Shown here piece after piece: positions 30,167-39,284 of a DNA stretch of 64,000 nt. The notes beneath the pieces were generated by a model. The model searched no databases, was not told the DNA's origin, and saw only the letters and a program-made list of their open reading frames with translations. The stretch covers positions 1 through 64,000 of the forward strand of contig JADJKL010000006.1 in NCBI GenBank assembly GCA_016706055.1. Reading direction: 5' to 3'. Each line of letters begins with the position of its first letter. The stretch's first letter is position 1. A program made the position numbers and the translations under genes. This DNA is from Chitinophagaceae bacterium. GTDB taxonomy: Bacteria; Bacteroidota; Bacteroidia; Chitinophagales; Chitinophagaceae.

Positions 30167-33100
30167 TTACCCTTTTTTTGAAACAATCACATTTAGAAAA
30201 ACTTCATTAATATCTATACTAATACCATCAATTTTAGTTGATGAAAACTCTAACTCATCAGCTAGAATTTCGGCGCAAATATAGTCTTTATACTTTGTCA
30301 ATGATTCTTTTAACCCATCTGCCTCAGATACAGTCACTTTCACCCTGTCTGTTAGTTCAAAACCGCCTTCTTTGCGGATTTTTTGAATCCTGTTTACAAA
30401 CTCCCTGGCATTACCTTCTGCGGCTAATTCAGGTGTTATCGTTATGTCTAAAGCAACGGTTAAACTGCCTTTATTTGCCACTGTCCAGCCAGGAATATCT
30501 TCACTACTAATATCAACATCGGCAATCTGTAATATTACATTTTCGCCATCAACTGGCAAACTATATTGTCCTTCTTTTTCCAACAAAGCAATGTCATCCT
30601 GTGTGAATAATGCTAACGCTGCCGACACGGCTTTCATCTTTGCTCCGAGTTTTTTACCAAGGGCAACAAAGTTTGGTTTTATCTTTTTACTGATGAAAGT
30701 ATTGTCAGGATTCAGGTATTCAATCTCCTTCACATTCACTTCGGCTTTTATCAGGTCTTCCACTTTTTGTATTTGCTGTTTCATAGAAGCAGTCATTGCC
30801 GGAATCAATACCTTTTGCAATGGCTGACGGACTTTGATGTTCACTTTTTTTCTTAATGAAAGTATCAATGAAGATGAATCCTGTGCCAGTTGCATTCTTT
30901 CTTCTAATAAAACATCTATTACCGATTCGTCTGCTACAGGATAATCTGTATGATGAACTGATTCTACGTTGAATCTGTTGGTAACAGCATTCAAATTCTG
31001 GAAAACAGTATCACTGAAGAATGGAGAAATTGGTGCTATTAATCTGGTAATTGTTTCCAAACATTCATATAAGGTCTGATAAGCACAAATTTTATCCTGC
31101 TCATATTCTCCTTTCCAGAACCGGCGACGGCAAAGACGAACATACCAGTTACTTAAATGTTCATCCACAAAATCTTCAATTACACGGCCTGCTTGAGTTG
31201 GTTCGTAGTCATCCATATAAGCAGTGGCTTTCTTCACTACTGTATTTAAGGAGGAGAGAATCCAGCGGTCAATTTCAGGACGGTCTTTTAATGGTATATA
31301 TTCTTCTTTGAATGCAAAGCCATCTACATTGGAATACAATGCAAAGAATTGGTACGTATTATAAAGTGTGCCAAAGAATTTGCGTTGTACTTCTTTAATA
31401 CCATCAAGGTCAAACTTCATATTGTCCCAAGGAGATGCATTGGTTACGAGATACCATCTTGTTGCATCTGCACCAAAAGTTTCAATGGTGGTGAACGGGT
31501 CAACAATGTTGCCCAATCGTTTACTCATCTTTACTCCATTCTTATCCAATACGAGGCCATTTGACACACAGGTTTTGTACGCAACACTGTCGAATAGCAT
31601 TACAGCAATTGCATGTAATGTATAGAACCAACCTCTTGTCTGATCTACACCTTCGGCTATATAATCAGCAGGGAAACTCTTTTCAAATATTTCTTTATTC
31701 TCAAAAGGGAAATGCCATTGTGCATAGGGCATAGCGCCGGAATCAAACCAAACATCAATTAAATCAGGAACCCTTTTCATTGGTTTGCCTGACTTGCTGA
31801 CTAAAATAATATCGTCAACATATGGTTTATGTAAATCTAAAATCCCTTCATGTAAATAATGCTTGTTTACATCACCGCCTAACACTTCATTTGCTTTTCT
31901 TATTCCTGCATTTAACTCTTCAATAGAGCCAATACAAACTTCTTCATCTCTTTCTTCTGTTCTCCAGATTGGTAATGGTGTTCCCCAATATCTTGAACGG
32001 CTGAGATTCCAGTCGACAACATTCTCCAGCCAGTTGCCAAAACGTCCTTCGCCGGTTGATTTAGGTTTCCAATTAATGGTTTTATTCAGCTCCACCATTC
32101 TTTCTTTTACCGCAGTGGTTTTAATGAACCATGCATCCAACGGATAATAAAGAATAGGTTTATCTGTCCGCCAACAATGCGGATAGTTGTGTTCGTATTT
32201 TTCTACTTTGAAAGCCCGGTTCTCTTTTTTCAGTTTTACACTGATGTCAACATTCACATCCACATAGTCCGGGTCGTCTTTATAATTCTTTACATATCGG
32301 TTACTAAACTCACCAAGGCCATCAATAAACTTACCCTGCCTGTCCACCATCGTCAGAATTCCGATATTATATTTTTTACCTACTTTATAGTCATCTGCAC
32401 CAAAAGCAGGAGCAGTGTGAACGATACCAGTACCATCTTCTGTAGTAACAAATGTGTCCACCATTACCTGGAATGGGTTTGCATCGGGAGTTATTTCTTG
32501 TATTGCTTTTAGTGAGTTGGCTTCGTAAGGAAGCAACTGCTCATATTCACAGCCTTCTATTTCCTTTCCTTTGAATTCTGCAACAACTTTATACGGAAGA
32601 TTCTTACCGTCATTCTTATACTCTGCAAAGTCTGCATTCTCTTGCTCAGGTTTGAAATATTTACCAAGCAATGCTTTTGCCAGAACAATATTTACTTCAT
32701 TGTGTAAATACGGATTAATTGTTTTTACCAAAACATAATCAATGTTTGCACCAACAGTTAACCCAAGATTGGATGGCAAAGTCCAAGGTGTGGTCGTCCA
32801 TGCTAGGAAGAAGACCTCACCCCGACCCTCTCCTTCAGGAGAGGGAGTCGCAGACTCTGCCAATGCAGAAAACATTTTTTGAATGCCGGGGTTTTTGTAA
32901 GCCCCTCCTTCGGAGGGGTTTGGGGAGGCTTTGAACATCGCCACTGCACTCGTATCCTTTACATCTTTATATGTTCCAGGTTGGTTTAGTTCATGCGAAC
33001 TTAAACCTGTGCCTGCTGCTGGTGAATATGGCTGTATGCTTACACTTTCGTACAGCAATCCTTTTTTATACAATTCACTTAATATCCACCAAAGTGTTTC

Positions 33101-33574
33101 GATGTACTCATTCTTGAATGTGATGTATGGGTCGTTCAAATCAACCCAATAACCCATTTTCTTGGTGATGTCATCCCACTTGTCTTTATACCGCAACACT
33201 GCTTCACGGCATTTCTGATTATATTCTTCTACTGATATTTTTTTACCAATATCTTCTTTAGTAATACCGAGTTCCTTTTCCACTCCAAGTTCAATCGGCA
33301 GACCATGTGTATCCCAACCGCCTTTACGTTTTACCTGAAAACCTTTCATGGTTTTGTAGCGGCAAACCAAATCCTTTAATGTCCTTGAAATAACATGGTG
33401 AATGCCGGGCATACCGTTTGCACTGGGTGGGCCTTCATAAAATACAAAAGGCGTAGCACCTTCCCGTAGGGACACACTTTTCTCAAATGCCTGTTTTTCA
33501 GACCATTTAGCCAGTATTTCCTGCTCGAAAGCTGGTAGATTTAAGCCCTTAAATTCATGGTATTTTACACTCAT
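30167..33574 (-). CDS. ileS: Isoleucyl-tRNA synthetase with in-frame repeat insertions
   Basis: 1135 residues. Charges tRNA-Ile. The HIGH-type motif is GMPGIHHVISR, the KMSKS motif is KMSKRLGN, and the editing domain contains FLAWTTTPWTLPSNL. Between DVKDTSAVAMFK and the FLAWTTTPW motif the gene reads through two GC-rich palindromic elements (32899-32931 and 32811-32851), producing SPNPSEGGAY and TPSPEGEGRGEV. The reading frame is open throughout, so the insertions are tolerated or their peptide lies on a surface loop of the editing domain. It is followed by the DksA-like gene with a 4-base gap. Confidence 0.96.
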   Translation of the reverse strand: MSVKYHEFKGLNLPAFEQEILAKWSEKQAFEKSVSLREGATPFVFYEGPPSANGMPGIHHVISRTLKDLVCRYKTMKGFQVKRKGGWDTHGLPIELGVEKELGITKEDIGKKISVEEYNQKCREAVLRYKDKWDDITKKMGYWVDLNDPYITFKNEYIETLWWILSELYKKGLLYESVSIQPYSPAAGTGLSSHELNQPGTYKDVKDTSAVAMFKASPNPSEGGAYKNPGIQKMFSALAESATPSPEGEGRGEVFFLAWTTTPWTLPSNLGLTVGANIDYVLVKTINPYLHNEVNIVLAKALLGKYFKPEQENADFAEYKNDGKNLPYKVVAEFKGKEIEGCEYEQLLPYEANSLKAIQEITPDANPFQVMVDTFVTTEDGTGIVHTAPAFGADDYKVGKKYNIGILTMVDRQGKFIDGLGEFSNRYVKNYKDDPDYVDVNVDISVKLKKENRAFKVEKYEHNYPHCWRTDKPILYYPLDAWFIKTTAVKERMVELNKTINWKPKSTGEGRFGNWLENVVDWNLSRSRYWGTPLPIWRTEERDEEVCIGSIEELNAGIRKANEVLGGDVNKHYLHEGILDLHKPYVDDIILVSKSGKPMKRVPDLIDVWFDSGAMPYAQWHFPFENKEIFEKSFPADYIAEGVDQTRGWFYTLHAIAVMLFDSVAYKTCVSNGLVLDKNGVKMSKRLGNIVDPFTTIETFGADATRWYLVTNASPWDNMKFDLDGIKEVQRKFFGTLYNTYQFFALYSNVDGFAFKEEYIPLKDRPEIDRWILSSLNTVVKKATAYMDDYEPTQAGRVIEDFVDEHLSNWYVRLCRRRFWKGEYEQDKICAYQTLYECLETITRLIAPISPFFSDTVFQNLNAVTNRFNVESVHHTDYPVADESVIDVLLEERMQLAQDSSSLILSLRKKVNIKVRQPLQKVLIPAMTASMKQQIQKVEDLIKAEVNVKEIEYLNPDNTFISKKIKPNFVALGKKLGAKMKAVSAALALFTQDDIALLEKEGQYSLPVDGENVILQIADVDISSEDIPGWTVANKGSLTVALDITITPELAAEGNAREFVNRIQKIRKEGGFELTDRVKVTVSEADGLKESLTKYKDYICAEILADELEFSSTKIDGISIDINEVFLNVIVSKKG
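32811..32851. repeat. GC-rich palindromic element inside ileS (ctctcc subtype)
   Basis: The stem ccctctcct-tc-aggagaggg is preceded by gacctcaccccga. Read on the minus strand in the ileS frame it gives PSPEGEGRGEV. It is a variant of the cccctcc subtype at 32899, with the same layout of palindrome plus G/C-rich tail. Confidence 0.75.
32899..32931. repeat. GC-rich palindromic element inside ileS (cccctcc subtype)
   Basis: It reads aagcccctccttcggagggg followed by tttggggaggctt. It nearly matches the leuS copy at 1065-1100 on the plus strand. Because ileS is on the minus strand, the element is used in the opposite translational orientation (SPNPSEGGAY). Confidence 0.8.
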
Positions 33575-33593
33575 AGCCGTTCTAAAATGGGTG

Positions 33594-33601
33594 CGAAGTT
33601 A
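33594..33601 (-). promoter_or_regulatory. Probable -7 promoter element of ileS
   Basis: The minus strand reads TAACTTCG, one base off TAnnTTTG, 19 bases before the ileS ATG. Confidence 0.35.
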
Positions 33602-33616
33602 CGAAAAGTAAAGCCT

Positions 33617-33648
33617 GAAAAAAACCGCATCCCAAAGAATGCGGTTAA
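33617..33648 (-). terminator. Terminator of the HmuY operon
   Basis: On the minus strand the stem aaccgcat / atgcggtt encloses the loop tctttggg and is followed by a run of seven T. It lies 24 bases after the hmuY-like stop. Confidence 0.8.
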
Positions 33649-33671
33649 GTATATCTTTTGGTACAATTAGA

Positions 33672-34259
33672 TTAGAAAGCTAGGCTGCCATCTCCCTGGT
33701 AAGCCACTCTGATTTTGTATTTAATTTTTGTAGGTCTTGTTGGTGGAACTACCAGATTACCTAAATCATCAGTAGGGTCTGCACTAATCATTTCAAGCTT
33801 GGCATACTTGCCGGTAGCAGTGCGGAATACAAAAGTTTTTCCGGCTATGGGTGAAAAGCTACGGGTTGTTGGATTGTATGTGTACCAGTCTGCACCTTTT
33901 ATTGCTTTTTGAGAAACAGTTGTATCATATCTGTAACTGTTTGCTGGAGCTGTAGTGATTGCATCAAATGGTTGGTTGATAATCTGCACACCTGCATTAC
34001 CCGGTCCGCTTGCATTGCTATTAACAATAAAAGTCTCAAAGCGAATTGCAAAATCCCATTTAGAGCTTGAAGAATCAGCCTCGTTTATTTCAGCAGAATT
34101 TGCGAAACTGAAAAAATTATAATTACCTCCCGAAGGATCACCGTTTACGAGAAAATCTTTTGTATTTATCTCGGCAGGTTTTGGATCTGTTGTATCTTTT
34201 TTGCAGCTTGCAAAAACTACAATCATTAACACTGCAAAAATCACATTTCTCTTGTCCAT
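33672..34259 (-). CDS. HmuY-family haem-binding lipoprotein
   Basis: 195 residues. The signal peptide ends in a lipobox (VVFASC, Cys at residue 19). The body has the HmuY pattern: NYNFFSFANSAEINEADSSS, SKWDFAIRFETFIVNSNAS, GNAGVQIINQPF, and a C-terminal IKYKIRVAYQGDG. HmuY proteins bind haem outside the cell and hand it to a TonB-dependent receptor; such a receptor gene lies 10 bases upstream in the same operon. Haem as ligand is inferred from the family; homologues may bind other tetrapyrroles. Confidence 0.88.
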   Translation of the reverse strand: MDKRNVIFAVLMIVVFASCKKDTTDPKPAEINTKDFLVNGDPSGGNYNFFSFANSAEINEADSSSSKWDFAIRFETFIVNSNASGPGNAGVQIINQPFDAITTAPANSYRYDTTVSQKAIKGADWYTYNPTTRSFSPIAGKTFVFRTATGKYAKLEMISADPTDDLGNLVVPPTRPTKIKYKIRVAYQGDGSLAF

Positions 34260-34269
34260 GTTTCTCTTT

Positions 34270-36368
34270 TTATTTTTTAAATGAATAATGTATTCCTAAA
34301 AACCAATTGATGCCCGGTATGTTGGGTAAGTCTTTTGCATTTATCTGGTTCAATAAATTGTTTACACCAGCCTGTAGACTAAATGATTTATTGAGTTGAT
34401 AACCAATTGTCATGTTTGTTTGTAGCATTTCTTTCGCAAACTCTTCTTTCATATTTGCAAAGCCGTTACCATCCTTATCAGTAACGCCGAACCTGCTGCG
34501 GTAAATAAAACGTAAGGAAGCATTCCATTTATTATTATCCTTCTCCCAGAATAACCGAAGGTTTGCTTGGTGTTTACTTCTGTTGAGTAAGCCGCTATAA
34601 TCAGATTTTATCATCAGCCTTGCCACACCGTTTATTTTATCACGGCCATAAACTTCATTATTTTTTATTTTTTCTAAAAGATCTTTATCGCCAGTAGAAA
34701 GCAGCTGATAACCTCCGCTGATTTGTAGCGTTTTTATTTTATAACTGATGTTTAATTCAGCGCCTTGTGTAAAGGCTCTGTTTACATTGATATAACTAAA
34801 AACCGAACTGCCATTGGTATTGGTGGCAACCGGTATATAATTAATTAGATTATTTACATCGTTGCGAAATAAATTAATATCAATTTTTAAAGAAGCTATG
34901 GGATTCAAGGTTGTACCAATATTGAAGCCATCTGATATTTCCGGTTTAAGCTTTTGATAAGATTTGCTGATGGGAAGATGGTTGAAATAAGTCCAAGGTT
35001 TTGCTGTTGCTGAAGAAAGGCGATTGAAAATTCATTACTGCCGTAAATACTATATCCTTCCGCTGCATTATTGGTAAAATTCAAATACAACTGTCGAAAA
35101 TCGGGGGCTTTAAATCCAGCGCCATACGAAGCGATTAATTTTATTTTTTCATTGATGGCATAATTAACTGCGACTTTTGGGCTTAACCTTGACGCAAAAT
35201 CGGTGTTGTAATCATATCGTAATCCTGAAATAAGGATTAAGTTTTTTACAGCCCGCCATTCATGTTGAGCAAAGCCATGCCACATTTGCTGTTCCTGTTT
35301 TTTGCTGTAACGGGTTGTATTGACAGTTTGTAAAGTAAATCCTCCGCCAATCGTCAGCGTATTATTGGTGTTCCAGGAAAAGTCAGTTTGATTTTCAACT
35401 CTGTAAAAACCCTGATTAAAACGATCGTAATAGTATTGTTTATTATTATTGATGCTATCTAATTGCTGCGTAAAGCTGTATCCGCTCGCCATCAACCGCA
35501 AGTTTGTTTGTAAACGATTATTAAAACGGTGTGATAGAACAGGGTTTATAAGAAAATCTTTTGTACGTCCATCACCGTTTACATTTAACTGGCTACTGTT
35601 AATAGCATAACGACTTTTTTGTAATCCGTAGTATAACCGGCTGTTTGTTGTCAATTTTGTTTTTGGAGAAAATTGATAACCAAATTTTAATTGACCTGTA
35701 TAATTAAAATAAGGTTCCTGCGTTTTTTCAGGAGTTGATTTATCTAGTTCATAGCCATTACTACTGTTCCTATTCAGAAAATAAAGTAATGAAGTTTTAT
35801 TTTTGCTGATATTCCCCGATGTATAAATATCTGTATTTAAAAATGAGCCGCTTCTTATACCAGCAGTAAAATTATTTCCCTTTGCTGGTTCAGTAATTAT
35901 ATTGATAACACCACCCATTGCATCACTGCCATATAAACTCGATGATGGGCCTTTTACAATTTCTATTTTACGGATATTGCCAACAGCAAACCTCGATAAA
36001 TCCATTACACCACCTTGACGTCCGATTAATGGTTCTCCATCTAATAGTATAATTGTATGATCAGGAGAAAGGCCTTGTAATTGAACACCATTTCCAAATA
36101 CGCCACCACCAACTGCATTGCTTCCAGTACCACCGGTAATCTGCAAGCCTGTTTGCTCTTGCAGAATATCATTTAGCCTTAATGAACCTGAAAGCTGAAT
36201 GGTCTTTTTATTAATAATACTGACCGGCACTGCTACGTTTCCAATCTTTCTTTCAGTTCGGGTAGCTGTAACAACAATTTCATCCATTGTTCTGTTGAAC
36301 AAGGTGTCATTCTGTGCAAATGCGGAAATTCCAAGTAAGAAAGTGATTAAAATTGCAGCCGATCTCTT
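34270..36368 (-). CDS. TonB-dependent outer-membrane receptor, HmuR-like (frameshifted)
   Basis: About 700 residues when repaired. The ATG at 36368 begins the signal peptide (KRSAAILITFLLGISAFAQ). The plug domain follows: DEIVVTATRTERKIGNVAVP, then ILLDGEPLIGRQGG and IEIVKGPSSSLYGSDAMGGV. The beta-barrel contains GAGFKAPDFRQLYLNF. The frame breaks between about 34950 and 35015; the other frame resumes with KLKPEISDGFNIGTTLNP and runs to the terminal FLGIHYSFKK. Single-base loss is the simplest explanation. With the downstream HmuY gene it forms a compact haem (or porphyrin) uptake operon; no cytoplasmic-membrane transporter is present here. Confidence 0.87.
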
Positions 36369-36535
36369 CATCTGTTCTAAAATTGGCTGCAAAGGTTCTT
36401 TAGGAATAGTTGAGATTTATCATACTATTGTCAAGAAGTGAAGATGAATATTTCTTTGACAAAAAAATGACATCATTTTTTGAAATGTCATATTGGTTGT
36501 TGAGGAAAATCATATTTTATTTTGGAAATGGGCAA

Positions 36536-36568
36536 ACAAAAAGCTGTTCAAGATTGAACAGCTTTTTT
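36536..36568 (-). terminator. Terminator of the DUF4920 gene
   Basis: The perfect stem aaaagctgttcaa / ttgaacagctttt has a 2-base loop and a T-rich flank on the minus strand. Confidence 0.8.
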
Positions 36569-36585
36569 AATAAGTAGTGGAATTA

Positions 36586-37065
36586 TTATTCTACTATTAT
36601 AATGCCTTTTGCAGTAACCCGAACTTCTTTTTCAGGTTTAGTAATAGCATCAATTTCTGCTTTTGATTTTTTTGCATCTTCTGCATAGTGCTTTAATTCA
36701 GCAACAGAAGTTGTTTTCATCTTTACCTCACCATCAATAACCACTGTTTTACCTTTGGCAGCTACTGGAAGAAAAAAACCATAGTCTTTCATTTTAACCA
36801 TAGCTGTTTCGCCGTTTTCTAATTCTAGCTTTAACCAACATCCTTTGTTCGGGCAAACTTCAACAATTTTTGCTTTTATTTTTGCGTCCAGAGAACTGGC
36901 ATCACTATTTTGTAGCCTTGCTGCTACTTATGTTAATGCAACCGGACCATCTGTTGTTACTTTTTCTCCATACCATTCGCCAACTTTTGCATCGCCTGCT
37001 GGTGGTTGTGCATTTACAATAAAGGCCAATCCTACAATTGCAAGTGTAAATAATAATTTTTTCAT
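36586..37065 (-). CDS. DUF4920-family exported protein with an in-frame stop
   Basis: 160 codons. The ATG at 37065 begins a signal peptide (KKLLFTLAIVGLAFIVNAQ). The domain shows KIVEVCPNKGCWLKLE and MKDYGFFLPVAAKGKTVVIDG, diagnostic for DUF4920 (the CxxKGCW motif). Codon 46 (36928-36930) is TAA, in the position ALT-stop-VAARL where homologues have an ordinary residue. The same frame is open on both sides, so this is a point nonsense change (for example GAA to TAA) or a base-call error, not a frameshift. Function is unknown; the conserved cysteines suggest redox or metal binding. Confidence 0.75.
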
Positions 37066-37129
37066 GGTTATTTTTTTATTTGTTTTTAAGTTTGGTACGC
37101 AAAGATAACTTTTCAGTTGAAATAGTTGC

Positions 37130-38182
37130 TTATTTGGGTAAAACTGGTTTTTTAAACTCTACAGGCGATACAGAAATGGCTTTTAAAAAGGCCAGTAAGT
37201 CATTTTTCTCTTTTTTTGAAAGGCTTAGTGGTCTTATCAAGGGGTTATTATTGGTGATTAAATCAGCCGAATTGAGCTTTTCTATAATTTCTTCCATGCT
37301 AGTCGACTTGCCATTATGCATCCATGGACCGGTTTTCATAACATCCCTCAATGATGGAGTTTTAAATTTTCCTAGATCTTCATCTTTATGTGTTACTTGG
37401 TAATATCCATTATCATTAAGTGAAAACCCAATATTGTGAAACTGATTATCGGTCAACAAAGGGCCGTTGTGGCAATTCATGCATCTGGCTTTGGTGCGAA
37501 ACAAATGAAGACCTTTTAATTCACTATTCGTAAGTGCTTTTTTGTCTCCTTCCAGAAATTTATCGAACCTGTTCTTATTGCTTACAACTGTTCTTTCAAA
37601 AGTGGCGATGGCTTCTGTTAAATTATGTGGATTGATTGCAGGTGAACCGAAAGCCTTTTGAAATAAAACAGCGTATCCATTTATGTTTCTTAATTGTCCT
37701 ACCAACTCAGGCATTTCATGATGCATTTCAGATTCGCTGTTAATTGGACCAAAAGCTTGATCTTCTAAACTACTGCTTCTACCATCCCAAAAAAGTTTAG
37801 CATAAAACCAGGTGTTTTGAATTGTTGGGGAGTTTCTTTTGTTAATCGTCCCTTCATGACCGATAGATTTTTCTTTTCCATCTGTCCAGTTCAATTCAGG
37901 ATTATGACAGGTGGCACAGGATATTTTTCCTGAACCGCTTAATCTTGTATCGAAGAATAATGCTTTACCCAGCTCAATAACATCTTTCAGGGAATCTTTT
38001 TTATTTTCTAACGGACTCGAAGGAAGTATTCCTAGTTCTTTCCATTTAATACCATCATCAATTGTAGGTTTTGGCCATTGTGAGGCTGGACGAGAGTAAA
38101 TGTCCCGCAAGTTTTCTTTACTGAAGGATACAAAAAAAAGAACACTGATAAACAAAGCAAGTATGACAAGAGTTTTTTGCAT
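37130..38182 (-). CDS. Di-haem cytochrome c peroxidase (CCP/MauG family)
   Basis: About 350 residues from the ATG at 38182 (the upstream TTG is less likely). The signal segment is QKTLVILALFISVLFFVSF. Two c-haem sites are visible: CATCH in the N-terminal domain and CMNCH in the C-terminal domain. Family segments LGKALFFDTRLSGSGKISC and FKTPSLRDVMKTGPWMHNGK are also present. Reduces hydrogen peroxide, or acts MauG-like, in the periplasm. It sits among haem and metal genes. Confidence 0.92.
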   Translation of the reverse strand: MQKTLVILALFISVLFFVSFSKENLRDIYSRPASQWPKPTIDDGIKWKELGILPSSPLENKKDSLKDVIELGKALFFDTRLSGSGKISCATCHNPELNWTDGKEKSIGHEGTINKRNSPTIQNTWFYAKLFWDGRSSSLEDQAFGPINSESEMHHEMPELVGQLRNINGYAVLFQKAFGSPAINPHNLTEAIATFERTVVSNKNRFDKFLEGDKKALTNSELKGLHLFRTKARCMNCHNGPLLTDNQFHNIGFSLNDNGYYQVTHKDEDLGKFKTPSLRDVMKTGPWMHNGKSTSMEEIIEKLNSADLITNNNPLIRPLSLSKKEKNDLLAFLKAISVSPVEFKKPVLPK

Positions 38183-38239
38183 AGTAATAAGCAAATAAAT
38201 AAAATTTCAGTTTATTATTTGGTGACTTTTATCATCTAA

Positions 38240-38671
38240 CTAAATAAATCCTCTGCAGTTTTTAGCACCACATTTGCACGGCAATTTACCTTCATGATGT
38301 GTTTCTCCATAGTCGCAGCTCAACTCTTCTCCTTTCTTAATATTTTTTAAGGCATAAAACTCAACCCGGTCTTTCATTACCCGCATAAATGTATTCGGAC
38401 CGCAGGAATGATTGATGAAACGCATATCGTTTGGGTTGGCAGAAGCATTTAAAGCAAGGTTGTTATCCAGCTCAACACAATTAATAACTTTTAAATCTCT
38501 TATCAAACGCATAGCCTCTTTCATAGTGATTATAACGCCGCCGAGATCGCCTATCTTTCTTTTTGCCGGAATAGATTGCAATGCATAAGCACCTTTACCA
38601 GCAATCCTACTTTTTGCAACTTTTACAGGATAGTGAATATGATATTCAGGAGTAATGATTTGTTTTGCCAT
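38240..38671 (-). CDS. Small SET-domain protein (putative lysine methyltransferase)
   Basis: 143 residues from the ATG at 38671; an ATG at 38689 is also possible and would overlap the upstream gene by 13 bases. SET signatures are present: the SAM-binding start SRIAGKGAYALQSIPA, RFINHSCGPNTFM, and GEELSCDYGETHHEG. A post-SET zinc motif C-x-C-x4-C (PCKCGAKNCRGFI) closes the protein. Such stand-alone bacterial SET proteins resemble eukaryotic histone methyltransferases; their targets are unknown. The gene follows the nitroreductase closely, probably in one operon. Confidence 0.88.
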   Translation of the reverse strand: MAKQIITPEYHIHYPVKVAKSRIAGKGAYALQSIPAKRKIGDLGGVIITMKEAMRLIRDLKVINCVELDNNLALNASANPNDMRFINHSCGPNTFMRVMKDRVEFYALKNIKKGEELSCDYGETHHEGKLPCKCGAKNCRGFI

Positions 38672-38676
38672 AATTA

Positions 38677-39258
38677 TTAATTGATCCATTTTACTTTTTC
38701 TTCCAATGGTTTTCTTGTTGCTCCGGTTGTTGGAATAGCAATATGTCCGATATAAAAGAAACCCATTAGCTTATCTTCTTCACCCAAACCAAAAAAATCT
38801 TTTGCCTTTTCTTTATAGGTGACTCCACCCGTTGTCCAATAGCCGCCAAGACCATAAGCAGTAACAGATAAATAAATATTCTGCACAGCACAAGCTACTG
38901 CAGCCACATCTTCCACCTCTGGAATATTTTTATTAGCAGTTTTTTTCATGCACAAGGCAATAACATGTGAAGCTTTCAAAGGATTCTGTTGCAATTTAGA
39001 ATAAGTAATCTCTTTAAAATTTTCACCTGCCAGTTCTTTATAAAGTTCACTTTGATAAGTTGCAAGCTTTTGTAAACCATCTCCACTAAATACAGTAAAA
39101 TGCCAGGGCTCTTGTTTACCATGATTGGGTGCCCAGCAGGCATTGGTAATTATTTCTTTTATAATATCATCATCTACTTTTTTCCCTGCTACAAACTGGT
39201 CGGGAAATGTAGAACGGCGATTTCTTGCCAACTCATTAAATAATGCTGCGTTCATCAT
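38677..39258 (-). CDS. Nitroreductase-family FMN oxidoreductase
   Basis: 193 residues. Visible are the FMN-binding start NRRSTFPDQF, the ACWAPNHGKQEPWHFTVFSG segment, a central VEDVAAVACAVQNIYLSVTAYGLGGYW helix region and the C-terminal LMGFFYIGHIA. This is the YdjA/NfnB type. The substrate is unknown. It is adjacent to the SET-domain gene and the P1B-4 ATPase on the same strand. Confidence 0.9.
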   Translation of the reverse strand: MMNAALFNELARNRRSTFPDQFVAGKKVDDDIIKEIITNACWAPNHGKQEPWHFTVFSGDGLQKLATYQSELYKELAGENFKEITYSKLQQNPLKASHVIALCMKKTANKNIPEVEDVAAVACAVQNIYLSVTAYGLGGYWTTGGVTYKEKAKDFFGLGEEDKLMGFFYIGHIAIPTTGATRKPLEEKVKWIN

Positions 39259-39284
39259 GTTCTTATTTCAATATTTATAAATTA

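Noticed and set aside
30162..30186. Longer DksA-like protein beginning at 30186
   Set aside because: That start lies within the ileS 3' end; the ATG at 30162 gives the normal AIKKK start and a 4-base gap.
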